Counted from the first letter of the stretch, positions 28,971-37,839 are shown. The stretch is DNA of 64,000 nucleotides from Staphylococcus capitis subsp. capitis (GCF_040739495.1 NZ_CP145263.1:2356001-2420000), one strand, 5' to 3'. The notes: a model not told the origin generated them from the sequence alone. Numbers and translations are program-made.

Positions 28971-29859
28971 CCATCCTTTTTATTAATTGAATATTCTTCA
29001 TATACTAACCAAATGATTGATACTAGAGTAATGATAAGGCCTAAAATTTTCATGAAATTTGGAAGTGGTCCCCAGAGAATCCATGAAATTATCATAGCTA
29101 CAGGTAACTCTATAGTAGTTAAAGTTGCCATACTAATTGAACTGACTCTTTTTGTTGAAAACATAAGTAATTCAAATGTTATAATCTGACCTAATATAGC
29201 TATTGTAGTACCATAAAAAATGACGTTGGTTTTTAAAAGAGAGAGCTCCTGAATATAAAAAATACTACAAAATAAAGCTGTAATTACTGCTATTGCAAAT
29301 ATATATATACCTTTATAAATCCATGATTGGTTGTTTTAGGTAATGTAAACATATTTGTTGCAAATGATACTCCTGCAAACAAACCCCATAAGCACCCTAG
29401 GAAACTTATTTGTGTAATATTAGCACCAATTAAAATAAACGAGCCAATCCAAAGCATTATAATAGAAAGAATGTGTTTATAATTAAATCTTTCTTTGTTA
29501 AAGATCACACCTAACAAAAATAATATCCATGGAAATTGGAATAAACCTAGTGATGCTATGCTTGGATTAGTTAATTTGATCGATGAATAATAGCAAATAC
29601 CTGTTAGCTCTGTAGTAATACCAGCAATATAGTTAAATGGATTTTTTAAAATATTAGGTGTAAAACTTTTATAAGTTGGATTAGAAACTAAATATCGGAT
29701 TATAAAATATACTAAACCTATTACTAATTGATATAGTATTATATTGATAGTTTCTACACCATTTACATTAGCCATTTTGACTATATTAGAATTAAAACCA
29801 AATGAAATTCCAACGAACAAAGCAGCTATTCCACCGATAACAGAAGGTTTTTTAGACAT
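28967..29859 (-). pseudogene. EamA/DMT-family exporter, frameshifted
   Basis: The first 189 residues (start 29859) make the first EamA repeat and the opening of the second; the frame ends at a TAG near 29290. Another frame takes over at once and gives GIYIFAIAVITALF, continues through ELLMFSTKRVSS and WILWGPLPN and ends at 28967. Joined, they give about 297 residues and ten helices, the normal EamA size. The switch lies next to a (TA)5 tract on the plus strand at 29300-29309: loss of one TA unit, or one extra base before it, restores the frame. Role expected: export of the operon product. Confidence 0.82.
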
Positions 29860-29884
29860 TAAAACTCGCCTCTTAATTTTGGAA

Positions 29885-30250
29885 TTACAAATTTACAAAT
29901 TTAGCAATGCCACTACCTATTTCAGTGTTACAGTTTGCATGAATAGGTATCCATTTCACATTATGAATCTCATTATCTGGATGTGGTTCGCCGTTTATTT
30001 CAGTGATATATGTTCTTAAAAATAACTTTTCATTTTCTAACATAGAAATATCTTCATAATCACCAAAAAATTCCATTTTTGAAATAGTTACATTTAGCTC
30101 TTCTCTCAATTCCCTTGATAACGCTTCAATGTCATTTTCTGTCCCTTCATATTTACCGCCAGGTAACATATAAAAATTGGGTGCTTTCTTTTTACTAACG
30201 GATAAAATACAATCATTTTTTATAATGACAGCAGCAACTTTTTTAATCAT
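29885..30250 (-). CDS. Nudix hydrolase (first of the operon)
   Basis: 121 residues. Full Nudix box GGKYEGTENDIEALSRELREELNV near 31-54 (G-x5-E-x7-REL-x-EE). The N-terminal strand KKVAAVIIKNDCILSVSK is MutT-like. It follows the PP-loop gene by 12 bases. Might clear toxic or damaged nucleotides, or shape the product; substrate unknown. Confidence 0.87.
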   Translation of the reverse strand: MIKKVAAVIIKNDCILSVSKKKAPNFYMLPGGKYEGTENDIEALSRELREELNVTISKMEFFGDYEDISMLENEKLFLRTYITEINGEPHPDNEIHNVKWIPIHANCNTEIGSGIAKFVNL

Positions 30251-30262
30251 AAAAAAGACTCC

Positions 30263-30940
30263 TTAATATTGGTAATTTTGCATTAAATCTTTTGTTTTTG
30301 TCATAAAATTCACGTGTTCTTCACATATGTCTAATTTATCTTTAATGTACTCTCCTACTACTTCTTCCGTTGGTTCACTGAAAGCATCACCAAATATAGA
30401 AACACCTTCTAAAGATTTAGAAGATAATCCAAATGTCATAAGAGCATATTTAACATCGTCTTGATCTCCAAAGTTATAAATAGGACACTCGTAATCAATA
30501 CCATATTTAGCTTCAAATTCTCTAAATAATTCTATTGCAACATTCTTTTGCTCAGCTAAATCTTCTTGATAACCTACACAACCATCAACTATTTTTTTAA
30601 TACCGTGTTCTAAACAATATACTGTCGCAGCTGCATGTATAGCTAATTTATCGCCTAAAAGCACTAGATTTATACCCCATCTTTTGAAATCGGCTTCTAA
30701 ATTTTTTATTGCAATACTTCTAAACAGTCCATATGTAGGTAAAATTGTTCTCCCTACAATATTATTTGGAAATCTTTCAATCAATTCTTTAACCCTCATT
30801 TCTGAAAGTTCACTTTTTATGCCAATACCACTATTACAAGTTATTAAATGTACTTCTTTATCTTGTAGGGATTCCAAACAAGCAACTAAAGAAGAATCTC
30901 TTCCACCAGTAAATAAAATAGCAACTTTTTCTCTTTCCAT
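30263..30940 (-). CDS. PP-loop (adenine nucleotide alpha hydrolase) enzyme
   Basis: 225 residues. The P-loop-like AILFTGGRDSSLVA near 7-20 is the SGGxDS motif of ATP pyrophosphatases such as QueC, ThiI, TtcA and the asparagine synthetase family. These adenylate a substrate so that ammonia or a sulphur group can be added. LLGDKLAIHAAATVYCLEHG near 120-139 and a C-terminal Cys pair region follow. Start overlaps the aminotransferase stop (TAATG). Paired with a cysteine-desulfurase-like enzyme, sulphur transfer is the attractive reading, but amidation is also possible. Confidence 0.8.
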   Translation of the reverse strand: MEREKVAILFTGGRDSSLVACLESLQDKEVHLITCNSGIGIKSELSEMRVKELIERFPNNIVGRTILPTYGLFRSIAIKNLEADFKRWGINLVLLGDKLAIHAAATVYCLEHGIKKIVDGCVGYQEDLAEQKNVAIELFREFEAKYGIDYECPIYNFGDQDDVKYALMTFGLSSKSLEGVSIFGDAFSEPTEEVVGEYIKDKLDICEEHVNFMTKTKDLMQNYQY

Positions 30941-31983
30941 TATTCATTCCTCCATATATTCTTTAATTTTTTTAGTAAAAATTGAATGTCCTCTTCATTA
31001 TTTATAAAACTTAAAGATACCCTTATGGCATTAATATCTACGATATCTTTAGTGAAAATAGAAAAAAACTCTAAATGCTCTTTCAATGCCTTACAGTTAA
31101 TGTTTTCTGGGAAAGTTAAAGTACAAATATTATAATTGTTGTCTGTAACAATACTTATATTAGCAATATCGGAAACTAAACATTTCATATAATTATTTAA
31201 ACTTTGCGTTTTAATGTAAACGCTTTCAATTTTTCTCGAACCAGTTAAATATTTTAAAACATTATTCATACCATAAACACTAGGTCTAAACATAGTTCCT
31301 AGTTCCCATCTTTGTCCATTGTCTTGAATGCTATAATCGTTATAATCATTAAAGTGTTCAAAGGTTGAAATTCCAGAAAATATAATATCTAAACCTTTTT
31401 GGATATTTTTCCGAACAAATAAAAAACCTAATCCTTCAGGCCCATAAAGCCATTTATGAGCAGGAAAACAATAAAAATCTGCATTAATATTATGTAGATT
31501 TACAGGATATGATCCTGCAGCTTGAGCACCATCTACTAGTACTTTTATCCCTCTACGATGTGCAATATCTATAACTTCTTTAATAGGTACTACTTCTCCT
31601 GTCTTCCAAAATATGTGAGATATAACTATCATTTTAGTTTTATAGGTAATTAGGTCTTCTAGTTCCTTGATATTAAATCTTTGTTTTACTTTATACTCTT
31701 TGATTACTACGCTTTTTTTGTTTTTCAAATTTATTAAAGGAGATATACTTGCAAGATGTTCCATAGAAGTTGTTATTATTTCATCTCCAGTATTAAATTT
31801 CATACCATTAAGAACTATATTAAGGCCAAACGTAGTATTATCAGTAATGGTTATTTCCTCACTATAAGCACCAATTAAATCGGCTATCTGTTCTCGTAAA
31901 TGAGATAATTGTACATTAAACTTTTTTCTTGATCCTTTTCTTGATCGTCCGTAATAAAATTCATTTTTTATTTCTTTTATCAT
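30940..31983 (-). CDS. Class V PLP enzyme (cysteine desulfurase/aminotransferase-like)
   Basis: 347 residues. Fold type I: TDNTTFGLNIVLNG near 46-59, MEHLASISPL near 73-82, VDGAQAAGSYPVNL near 147-160, and PLP lysine in FPAHKWLYGPEGLGF near 172-186. It lacks the flexible catalytic-Cys loop that I would expect in a classical NifS/IscS, so C-S lyase or epimerase-like chemistry is also possible. The N-terminus is short and the ribosome site is weak; the frame is open 12 codons upstream but has no better start. First gene of the six-gene operon. Confidence 0.82.
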   Translation of the reverse strand: MIKEIKNEFYYGRSRKGSRKKFNVQLSHLREQIADLIGAYSEEITITDNTTFGLNIVLNGMKFNTGDEIITTSMEHLASISPLINLKNKKSVVIKEYKVKQRFNIKELEDLITYKTKMIVISHIFWKTGEVVPIKEVIDIAHRRGIKVLVDGAQAAGSYPVNLHNINADFYCFPAHKWLYGPEGLGFLFVRKNIQKGLDIIFSGISTFEHFNDYNDYSIQDNGQRWELGTMFRPSVYGMNNVLKYLTGSRKIESVYIKTQSLNNYMKCLVSDIANISIVTDNNYNICTLTFPENINCKALKEHLEFFSIFTKDIVDINAIRVSLSFINNEEDIQFLLKKLKNIWRNE

Positions 31984-32264
31984 TTTACATTTTAATTCTT
32001 TAATTACTATATATATAATTCAACTGTATTAAAATAAAGATTATTTTTTATAAAATTTCCTCCTTTTAAAATAAATAATAACACAAAAAGAAATATTTTA
32101 CACATTTTCTAGAAATAGTTCCTTTTGTGTTCACTTTTATGTCAACAAGTATTAGAAACATTAATATGGTAAATCGATGTATGTAAGAAATTTATTTGTT
32201 ATTTTACTCATTTATCGCATTATTAACTTTTAAGTATAAAAAATTAATTTATGAAGATACTGAA
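31984..32264 (+). other. Divergent spacer between accessory operon and transposase remnant
   Basis: Very AT-rich, no supported gene. It must hold the operon promoter (leftwards). GTGTTCA (32127-32133) and TCAACAA (32142-32148) here recur in inverted orientation at 27709-27715 and 27697-27703, next to the resolvase remnant. Confidence 0.45.
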
Positions 32265-32594
32265 ATGAGTAAGAATTTATCTAATTTTAGTGAAGAGGTA
32301 TGTAAAAAAGCTATGCATAGATATTATAAAATTGAACCTTATTTTAAAAGATTAGAATCAGTGAAAGAAATTAGTGAGTCAACTAAAGTCCCTATTCGTG
32401 CGCTTTATAATTGGATTAATAGATACAATAGCGATGGGGTTACAGGTCTCATAGATAAAGCAAGAAGTAATAAGTATCGAATAAATACAGATGAAGATAT
32501 TAAGAATGAATATTTCAGTACATCTCCTTTATATCCCTGCTCATTTCGAATAATAAATTTTTATAAAATTAAGAACTTTTTATGTTCCGTATAA
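32265..32594 (+). pseudogene. Transposase N-terminal remnant (Tn552/Mu-like DDE type)
   Basis: 110 codons. LSNFSEEVCKKAMHRYYKIEPY, read in parts, is followed by VKEISESTKVPIRALYNWIN and GVTGLIDKARSNK, the N-terminal HTH and start-of-domain pattern of transposases in the Tn552/IS481-like group. After about residue 80 the sequence no longer looks like a transposase and stops soon, so the catalytic DDE domain is lost. It marks the right edge of the accessory operon. Confidence 0.65.
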
Positions 32595-32727
32595 CTTAAT
32601 ATTTAAACATTACAAATCGTACTAAATGCGTTGTTGCGAATTGAGTTTAATTGTTATAGCATAAAAATTACATTTTACATATAATTGTACGTAATTTCTA
32701 AATTCTCAATAAAAAAGGAGCACATTT

Positions 32728-33543
32728 ATGTTAAAGAAGGTTACATACTCGATAATTTCATTTTCAATGTTAGCGACAAGTTTGGGCATGGTTAACGCAA
32801 ATGCAGAGGAATCTTCTAAAAGTCAGTCAACAAGTGAAAAAGGAACAATGGGTTATGGCTACCAACAATATTTAAAGAAACATCCTAATCAAAAAAGTAA
32901 CGCAACACAAAATCGTTCAACATTCTCAACTAAATCTAGATCAGCTGTAACTAACTCTGGAGAGAGAGTATTAGATATTTCAGAATGGCAAGGTAATTTA
33001 ACTGACGCTCAAGTTAAAAAACTCAAGAAGAATTATGACTTCATTATTATACGCGGCCAGTGTGGTTCAGAATATGTAGATCAATGTTTAAAGCACAATT
33101 CAGCTTTACTAGACAAAAATAATATGAAATTCGGTGTTTATTCTTATAGTATGTATGAGAATGCTGATGACGCGCGTTATGAAGCAAGAACTTTATACAA
33201 TCGTGCTCCAAAAGCTTCATTCTATATTAATGACTACGAACAATCTTCAGTAACGAGTGGCGATGAGAATACAGCTACTCAAGCTTGGGCAAATCAAATG
33301 AGACAACTTGCAGGAAACAAAAAAATACTCTTCTATTCTTATGAAAACTTTATGGTAAATCACGTTGCAAATGCAGTGAGTTCGTATGATGGCTACTGGT
33401 TAGCATCTTATCAAGCTGAAGAACCTACACGTGAAAAAGTTTTATGGCAATATACTGATAGTTATTATTCACCTGAGTTAGACCAAAATGTAGATGCCAA
33501 TTACCTTGATAGCAATGTTGATGCTTCTTGGTTCACATCTTAA
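32728..33543 (+). CDS. Secreted GH25 lysozyme-like protein
   Basis: 271 residues. Signal peptide KKVTYSIISFSMLATSLGMVN with cleavage near ANA-EE, a Ser/Gln/Asn-rich linker to about residue 80, then a GH25 domain: VLDISEWQGNLT (first catalytic Asp region), FIIIRGQCG, MKFGVYSYSMYENADDA and the D-x-E strand in YINDYEQSS, and a terminal WQYTDSY strand. GH25 enzymes cut the MurNAc-GlcNAc bond of peptidoglycan. No wall-binding repeat is present. AAAGGAGC precedes the ATG. Confidence 0.88.
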   Translation: MLKKVTYSIISFSMLATSLGMVNANAEESSKSQSTSEKGTMGYGYQQYLKKHPNQKSNATQNRSTFSTKSRSAVTNSGERVLDISEWQGNLTDAQVKKLKKNYDFIIIRGQCGSEYVDQCLKHNSALLDKNNMKFGVYSYSMYENADDARYEARTLYNRAPKASFYINDYEQSSVTSGDENTATQAWANQMRQLAGNKKILFYSYENFMVNHVANAVSSYDGYWLASYQAEEPTREKVLWQYTDSYYSPELDQNVDANYLDSNVDASWFTS

Positions 33544-33584
33544 AATTAATACGAACATAATCGAACAAAAACACTTCACTTTTA

Positions 33585-33603
33585 CGAACATTCGTTCTAT
33601 AAT
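33585..33603 (+). promoter_or_regulatory. LexA (SOS) box overlapping promoter
   Basis: CGAACATTCGTTCT (33585-33598) fits the Gram-positive LexA consensus CGAACRNRYGTTYC closely, and the -10 TATAAT (33598-33603) abuts it, the classic repressible layout. Two further CGAAC half-sites in direct orientation lie at 33552-33556 and 33562-33566. Confidence 0.82.
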
Positions 33604-33621
33604 ATAGGTGAGGTGTTTAGC

Positions 33622-33834
33622 ATGAAATTAAATTTAGATTGGAATAAAGATTTCCAAGAATTTCAAGATATCTTAAATTGTGGTATTCACCCTGAATGGC
33701 TTTATTGTGCTAAGGCAAATATGGTCCTTGAACCTGCATACACTGGCGAAGGAAAGCAATTCTTTAGCACTCAAGATATAATCGAAGCAAGTGAAGTAAT
33801 TCCTTTTTTTAAGAATTTGGAAATTCAAATATAA
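33622..33834 (+). CDS. Small SOS-regulated hypothetical protein
   Basis: 70 residues, soluble and acidic, aromatic-rich N-terminus (LNLDWNKDFQEFQDIL) and two cysteines; no family recognised. ATG 33622 follows AGGTGAGGTG; a GTG inside that site would add three codons. The LexA box and -10 element directly upstream predict induction by DNA damage. Monocistronic with own terminator. Confidence 0.7.
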   Translation: MKLNLDWNKDFQEFQDILNCGIHPEWLYCAKANMVLEPAYTGEGKQFFSTQDIIEASEVIPFFKNLEIQI

Positions 33835-33835
33835 A

Positions 33836-33897
33836 AGCAATGTAGTTGAGTCACTTAGTCACTTTGAGCATACTAAACTACATTGCTTCTTTTTTAT
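33836..33897 (+). terminator. Terminator of the 70-residue gene
   Basis: AAGCAATGTAGT pairs with ACTACATTGCTT (33877-33888), followed by CTTTTTT. Confidence 0.88.
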
Positions 33898-33928
33898 AAA
33901 AAAGAGCCATCTCCTAATGAGATAGCTC
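33898..33928 (-). terminator. ychF terminator
   Basis: GAGCTATCTC/GAGATGGCTC stem (33904-33928) and six T's on the minus strand. Confidence 0.9.
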
Positions 33929-33944
33929 CATAATATTTATTCAA

Positions 33945-35042
33945 TTATACATTAAAGCGGAAGTGTACGATGTCTCCATCCTTCATAATGTACTCTTTAC
34001 CTTCTAAGCGTTGTTTACCCGCTTCTTTAGCGCCATTTTCGCCACCGTGTTCAACATAATCTTCATAACTAGTAACTTCGGCACGTATAAATCCACGCTC
34101 AAAGTCAGTATGAATAATGCCAGCACATTGTGGTGCTGTCATACCTTGTCTAAATGTCCATGCACGAACTTCTTGGACACCAGCTGTAAAGTAAGTAGAT
34201 AAGCCTAATAAGTCATAAGTAGTTCGAATTAAACGATCTAAACCAGGTTCTTCAATACCTAAATCTTCTAAGAACATTTTTTTATCTTCATCATCTAATG
34301 TTGCGATTTCTTCTTCAATTTTGGCACTAATCACAATGACTTCAGAATCTTCTTTTTCAGCATATTCGCGAATTGCTTTAACTTTATCGTTATCTTCATC
34401 GCCAATTTCATCTTCACCAACATTAGCGATATATAACATTTTCTTAGAAGTTAATAATTGTGCTTGATTTACCCATTTTTGGTCATCTTCATTGAAATCA
34501 ATACTTCTAACCGGTTTACCATCTTCTAACGCTTCTTTAATTCTAGTCAAGATGCGTAACTCCATCTCAGCTGTTTTATCTTTTTGACGAGCCATTTTTT
34601 CAATTTTAGGTAAGCGTTTATCAACAGATTCTAAATCTGCTAATACCAATTCCATATTGATTACTTCAATGTCATCTAGAGGATTCACTCGACCAGATAC
34701 ATGTGTTACATTTTCATCGTCAAATGCACGAACAACCTGGCATATCGCATCTACTTCACGGATATGGGATAAGAATTTATTTCCTAACCCTTCGCCTTTA
34801 GAGGCACCTTTCACGATACCTGCAATATCTGTAAATTCAAATGTAGTAGGAATTGTTTTTTTAGGTTGTACCATTTCTTCTAATTTAAATAAACGTGAAT
34901 CTGGTACTTCTACGATTCCCACGTTCGGATCAATCGTAGCAAATGGATAGTTTGCTGCTAATGCACCAGCTTTAGTAATTGCATTAAATAGGGTAGATTT
35001 ACCTACGTTAGGTAAGCCTACGATACCTGCTGTTAAAGCCAT
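33945..35042 (-). CDS. ychF: Ribosome-binding P-loop ATPase/GTPase
   Basis: 365 residues. G1 motif GLPNVGKSTLFNA near 8-20, G3 FTDIAGIVKGAS near 68-79, the altered G4 that favours ATP in this family, coiled-coil insertion near 130-200, and C-terminal TGS domain ending KDGDIVHFRFNV. YchF/OLA1 proteins bind ribosomes and affect the stress response. First conserved gene after the variable region; followed by DUF951, mscS and parB in the staphylococcal order. Confidence 0.97.
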   Translation of the reverse strand: MALTAGIVGLPNVGKSTLFNAITKAGALAANYPFATIDPNVGIVEVPDSRLFKLEEMVQPKKTIPTTFEFTDIAGIVKGASKGEGLGNKFLSHIREVDAICQVVRAFDDENVTHVSGRVNPLDDIEVINMELVLADLESVDKRLPKIEKMARQKDKTAEMELRILTRIKEALEDGKPVRSIDFNEDDQKWVNQAQLLTSKKMLYIANVGEDEIGDEDNDKVKAIREYAEKEDSEVIVISAKIEEEIATLDDEDKKMFLEDLGIEEPGLDRLIRTTYDLLGLSTYFTAGVQEVRAWTFRQGMTAPQCAGIIHTDFERGFIRAEVTSYEDYVEHGGENGAKEAGKQRLEGKEYIMKDGDIVHFRFNV

Positions 35043-35053
35043 TAATCATTCTC

Positions 35054-35257
35054 CTAACTTTCTTCGTCTTGATGAGATTCAAGAACTTTTTTCAATTTTT
35101 TATTAAACGTCTGACGTGGAATCATAATGCTACGCTGACAATTTTCACATTTAATTCTTATATCAGCACCCATTCTTATAATTTTAAAGCGATTTGTTCC
35201 ACATGCATGTTGTTTTTTCATTTCTACTATATCATTTATTCCGTAATTTGACGTCAT
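35054..35257 (-). CDS. DUF951 zinc-ribbon-like protein
   Basis: 67 residues. Short protein with HACGTN near 16-21 and KCENCQRSIMIPR near 37-49: the CxnCxxC set suggests a small zinc site. DUF951 members sit next to ychF or mscS across Bacillales; role unknown. GGAGGTC precedes the ATG. Confidence 0.9.
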   Translation of the reverse strand: MTSNYGINDIVEMKKQHACGTNRFKIIRMGADIRIKCENCQRSIMIPRQTFNKKLKKVLESHQDEES

Positions 35258-35277
35258 AAAATGACCTCCAATGATAA

Positions 35278-36159
35278 TTAGCTTTTACTTTGCTCTTCAC
35301 TGTACTGAGTGAAGAGAGGTTGTGGCATGCGTATGCCTTCTTGAATAAACATTTTTTGTGCTTCTTTTCTAATAATACGTGCACCTGAGGCACCTTCGCC
35401 AGGAATTGTCTCGGCAGAAATACGAATCGTTGCTTTATTATTCTCTAATGCATCAATACCTTCAACCACTGGATCACTAACAAATAAATAATACTTACTA
35501 CGTAATGAAGTAAATAATTTATTTAATTTCTTCTCAACTTGGTCTAAATTCTCATCAACTGAGACTGGAAGTTCCACAATAGATGTGCCGTTAGTAATTG
35601 AGAAATTAGTTATCTCTCCCATGCTACCATTTGGCAAAATCGTCAATTCACCAGAAATAGTGTTGATACGCGTAGATCTCAAACCAATAGACTTAACTGT
35701 ACCTTCTGCTACAGTTGTTCCACCGCTATTGATTTTAACATAATCTCCAACATCAAATTGATTCTCAAATATAATAAAGAAACCTGTAATGATGTCTTTG
35801 ACAATCGTTTGAGCACCGAAACCTACTGCAACACCGACCACACCAGCACTGGCGATAATTCCTTCAACACTTATACCAAATTTACTTAAAATGGTAGTAA
35901 TCACAATAAACCATACGATATATTTTACTACGTTTTGTACTAGTGACACGAGTGTCTTAGAACGTTTCTTGTTTCCTTTTTTACTTTTATTTTGTATTTT
36001 AAAAGCTTGTTCAATGACTTTATTTAAAATCGCTATAACGATGAGTGCGACAATGATATAAATCAAAATCATAATAATTTTTATGACAAGATTTTCATAA
36101 GTCTCTACTTTAGTTAAAGGTTCAAATAAAGAAGATAAAATATGCTTTACTTGGTTCAT
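35278..36159 (-). CDS. mscS: Small-conductance mechanosensitive channel
   Basis: 293 residues. Three N-terminal hydrophobic segments, pore helix region SAGVVGVAVGFGAQTIVKDI near 105-124, then the beta domain (FDVGDYVKINSGGTTVAEGTV) and mixed C-terminal domain. Opens on membrane tension to release solutes under hypo-osmotic shock. AAAGGAGG ribosome site. Confidence 0.93.
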   Translation of the reverse strand: MNQVKHILSSLFEPLTKVETYENLVIKIIMILIYIIVALIVIAILNKVIEQAFKIQNKSKKGNKKRSKTLVSLVQNVVKYIVWFIVITTILSKFGISVEGIIASAGVVGVAVGFGAQTIVKDIITGFFIIFENQFDVGDYVKINSGGTTVAEGTVKSIGLRSTRINTISGELTILPNGSMGEITNFSITNGTSIVELPVSVDENLDQVEKKLNKLFTSLRSKYYLFVSDPVVEGIDALENNKATIRISAETIPGEGASGARIIRKEAQKMFIQEGIRMPQPLFTQYSEEQSKS

Positions 36160-36263
36160 AAATGTATTACCTCCTTTTCAAATTTTCCATAATTCCCATA
36201 TTATAACTTAAAGAAATACAGATTTAATCAGTCTACAGTTTTAAAAATAACTTTATAACTTTA

Positions 36264-37094
36264 CTACTTTCTATTCAATTGCTGAATAATTCTTTTAAAC
36301 TCGTCTTCTGATTTAAATTCGAACGTGATTTTTCCAATATTTTTAGACGTGGAAATTTCAACTTTAGAACCATACTGCTCTTTAAGTAACCTTTCCTGTT
36401 GTTGAATAAATTTTGGTTTTTTATTATTCGCTTGCTTTGGTTTTGCATTCGACTCGCCTTCTTGTAAATATGTATTTACATATTGCTCAAGTTGTCGTAC
36501 GCTCCAAGACTCCCGGACGGCTTCTTTACCTACCTTTTTCATTAAAGCTTCGTCCTTTAAGGATAATAAGGTGCGGCCATGTGCACCAGAGAGCTCTCCC
36601 TCTCTAACCATCTTCATAATGGCGGATGGAAGATGGAGTAATCTAAGCATATTCGCAATATAAGGACGTGATTTACCTAATCTACGAGCAACTTCTTGCT
36701 GCGTAATCTTTAAATCCGACATTAATTTTTTATAACTTTCAGCCTCTTCAATCGCATTTAAATCTTCACGTTGTAAATTTTCAATAATTGCGAGCTCCAT
36801 CATATCTTCATCAGATAACTTTTTAACTATCGCAGGAATACTTTCTAACCCAACGATTTGTGAAGCTCTAAAGCGTCGCTCGCCCACTACAATATAATAT
36901 CCTTGTATGGTTTCTCTTATTACAATAGGTTGAAGGATTCCATGTTGTTGAATGGATTTAGCTAAATCTTGCAATTTATCCTCATCAAAGGCCTTACGCG
37001 GTTGGTAAGGATTAGGCTTGATTAAACCTATAGCTACATGTTGAACTTGCTCATCTCTCTCGAGTTGCAAGCGCTGATCATCATTCTGTGTCAT
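36264..37094 (-). CDS. parB: ParB/Spo0J chromosome-partition protein
   Basis: 276 residues. N-terminal CTP-binding region with VVGERRFRA near 69-77 (GxRRxxA), HTH near 140-165 (ITQQEVARRLGKSRPYIANM), and C-terminal dimerisation domain. Its place beside mscS-DUF951-ychF is that of staphylococcal Spo0J, not Noc. No parS site (TGTTTCACGTGAAACA) was seen in this window. Confidence 0.93.
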   Translation of the reverse strand: MTQNDDQRLQLERDEQVQHVAIGLIKPNPYQPRKAFDEDKLQDLAKSIQQHGILQPIVIRETIQGYYIVVGERRFRASQIVGLESIPAIVKKLSDEDMMELAIIENLQREDLNAIEEAESYKKLMSDLKITQQEVARRLGKSRPYIANMLRLLHLPSAIMKMVREGELSGAHGRTLLSLKDEALMKKVGKEAVRESWSVRQLEQYVNTYLQEGESNAKPKQANNKKPKFIQQQERLLKEQYGSKVEISTSKNIGKITFEFKSEDEFKRIIQQLNRK

Positions 37095-37289
37095 CTTTTC
37101 ACATCTTTCTATAAATGATTAACAATTTTTTGCAACACATCATTTCTTAACACTTATTATTTTAAAAATTTCACTCTTGTAGTACAAGCTTTAGTAAATG
37201 ATTATACTAACTCAAATGAAATTTTTTCAATAACACGAAACTCTATGTTAAAAGTATTCGTCGCACTTCTAAGTAAACTGTTTAATCTA

Positions 37290-37335
37290 AATTTTCAGAA
37301 AAGTTGTTGACAAATCATTTCCTACTCTGTAATCT
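37290..37335 (+). promoter_or_regulatory. met operon promoter with CodY box
   Basis: AATTTTCAGAAAAGT (37290-37304) matches the CodY consensus at 14 of 15 positions. It ends two bases before a perfect -35 TTGACA (37307-37312); 17 bases later comes TAATCT (37330-37335). CodY bound there would block polymerase. Confidence 0.87.
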
Positions 37336-37341
37336 AAGTAT

Positions 37342-37818
37342 TAACAATTACAAAACGAAACATTTTACACACTATAAAAAGGAAAGTAGGACTTACACTG
37401 CTTTTACAGAGAGTCTTCATTAGCTGAGAGAAGGTATTGAAAGAAAGTTTGAAAATGGCCTTGGAGTGTTGATGCCAATATGAGGTATCAACGGGTTCGC
37501 CCGTTATAGCGATACAGTATTAACATTGTAGTTGAATGGCGTACTGGAATTCATTACCATCGTCACAACATATCGTTAATACTCATTTATTCTTCCTAAG
37601 ACTAAATGAGTTTTTTATTTGGCTCAATGATTTAACATAACGATAATGCTTGTGATTAAAGTTAACACTTCCATAAATAGACGTTGTTCAAACATAATGG
37701 CGTACTGGTAGAGGTCACTTTAGCAATAAAGTGACAAACAAAGGTGGTACCGCGAAACTTAAGCTTTCGTCCTTTACATCCGAATGAATCGGGTTTAAAG
37801 GACGGAAGCTTTTTTTTA
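37342..37818 (+). promoter_or_regulatory. T-box leader (methionine) with terminator
   Basis: About 475 nt from the predicted start to the terminator. Canonical T-box AAGGTGGTACCGCG at 37741-37754. Terminator: AAGCTTTCGTCCTTTA pairs with TAAAGGACGGAAGCTT and is followed by eight T's (to 37818). Uncharged tRNA-Met is expected to favour readthrough into metI. The leader is long; a 13-base direct repeat AATGGCGTACTGG occurs at 37535-37547 and 37696-37708. I did not fix the specifier codon. Confidence 0.93.
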
Positions 37819-37839
37819 TTTAATTAGGAGGGTCTAGAA

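Noticed and set aside
32196..32264. Extra N-terminal codons on the transposase remnant
   Set aside because: The match to transposases starts at ATG 32265; earlier codons are AT-rich flank.
37095..37289. parS site near parB
   Set aside because: No TGTTTCACGTGAAACA-like palindrome was found here or elsewhere in the window by eye.
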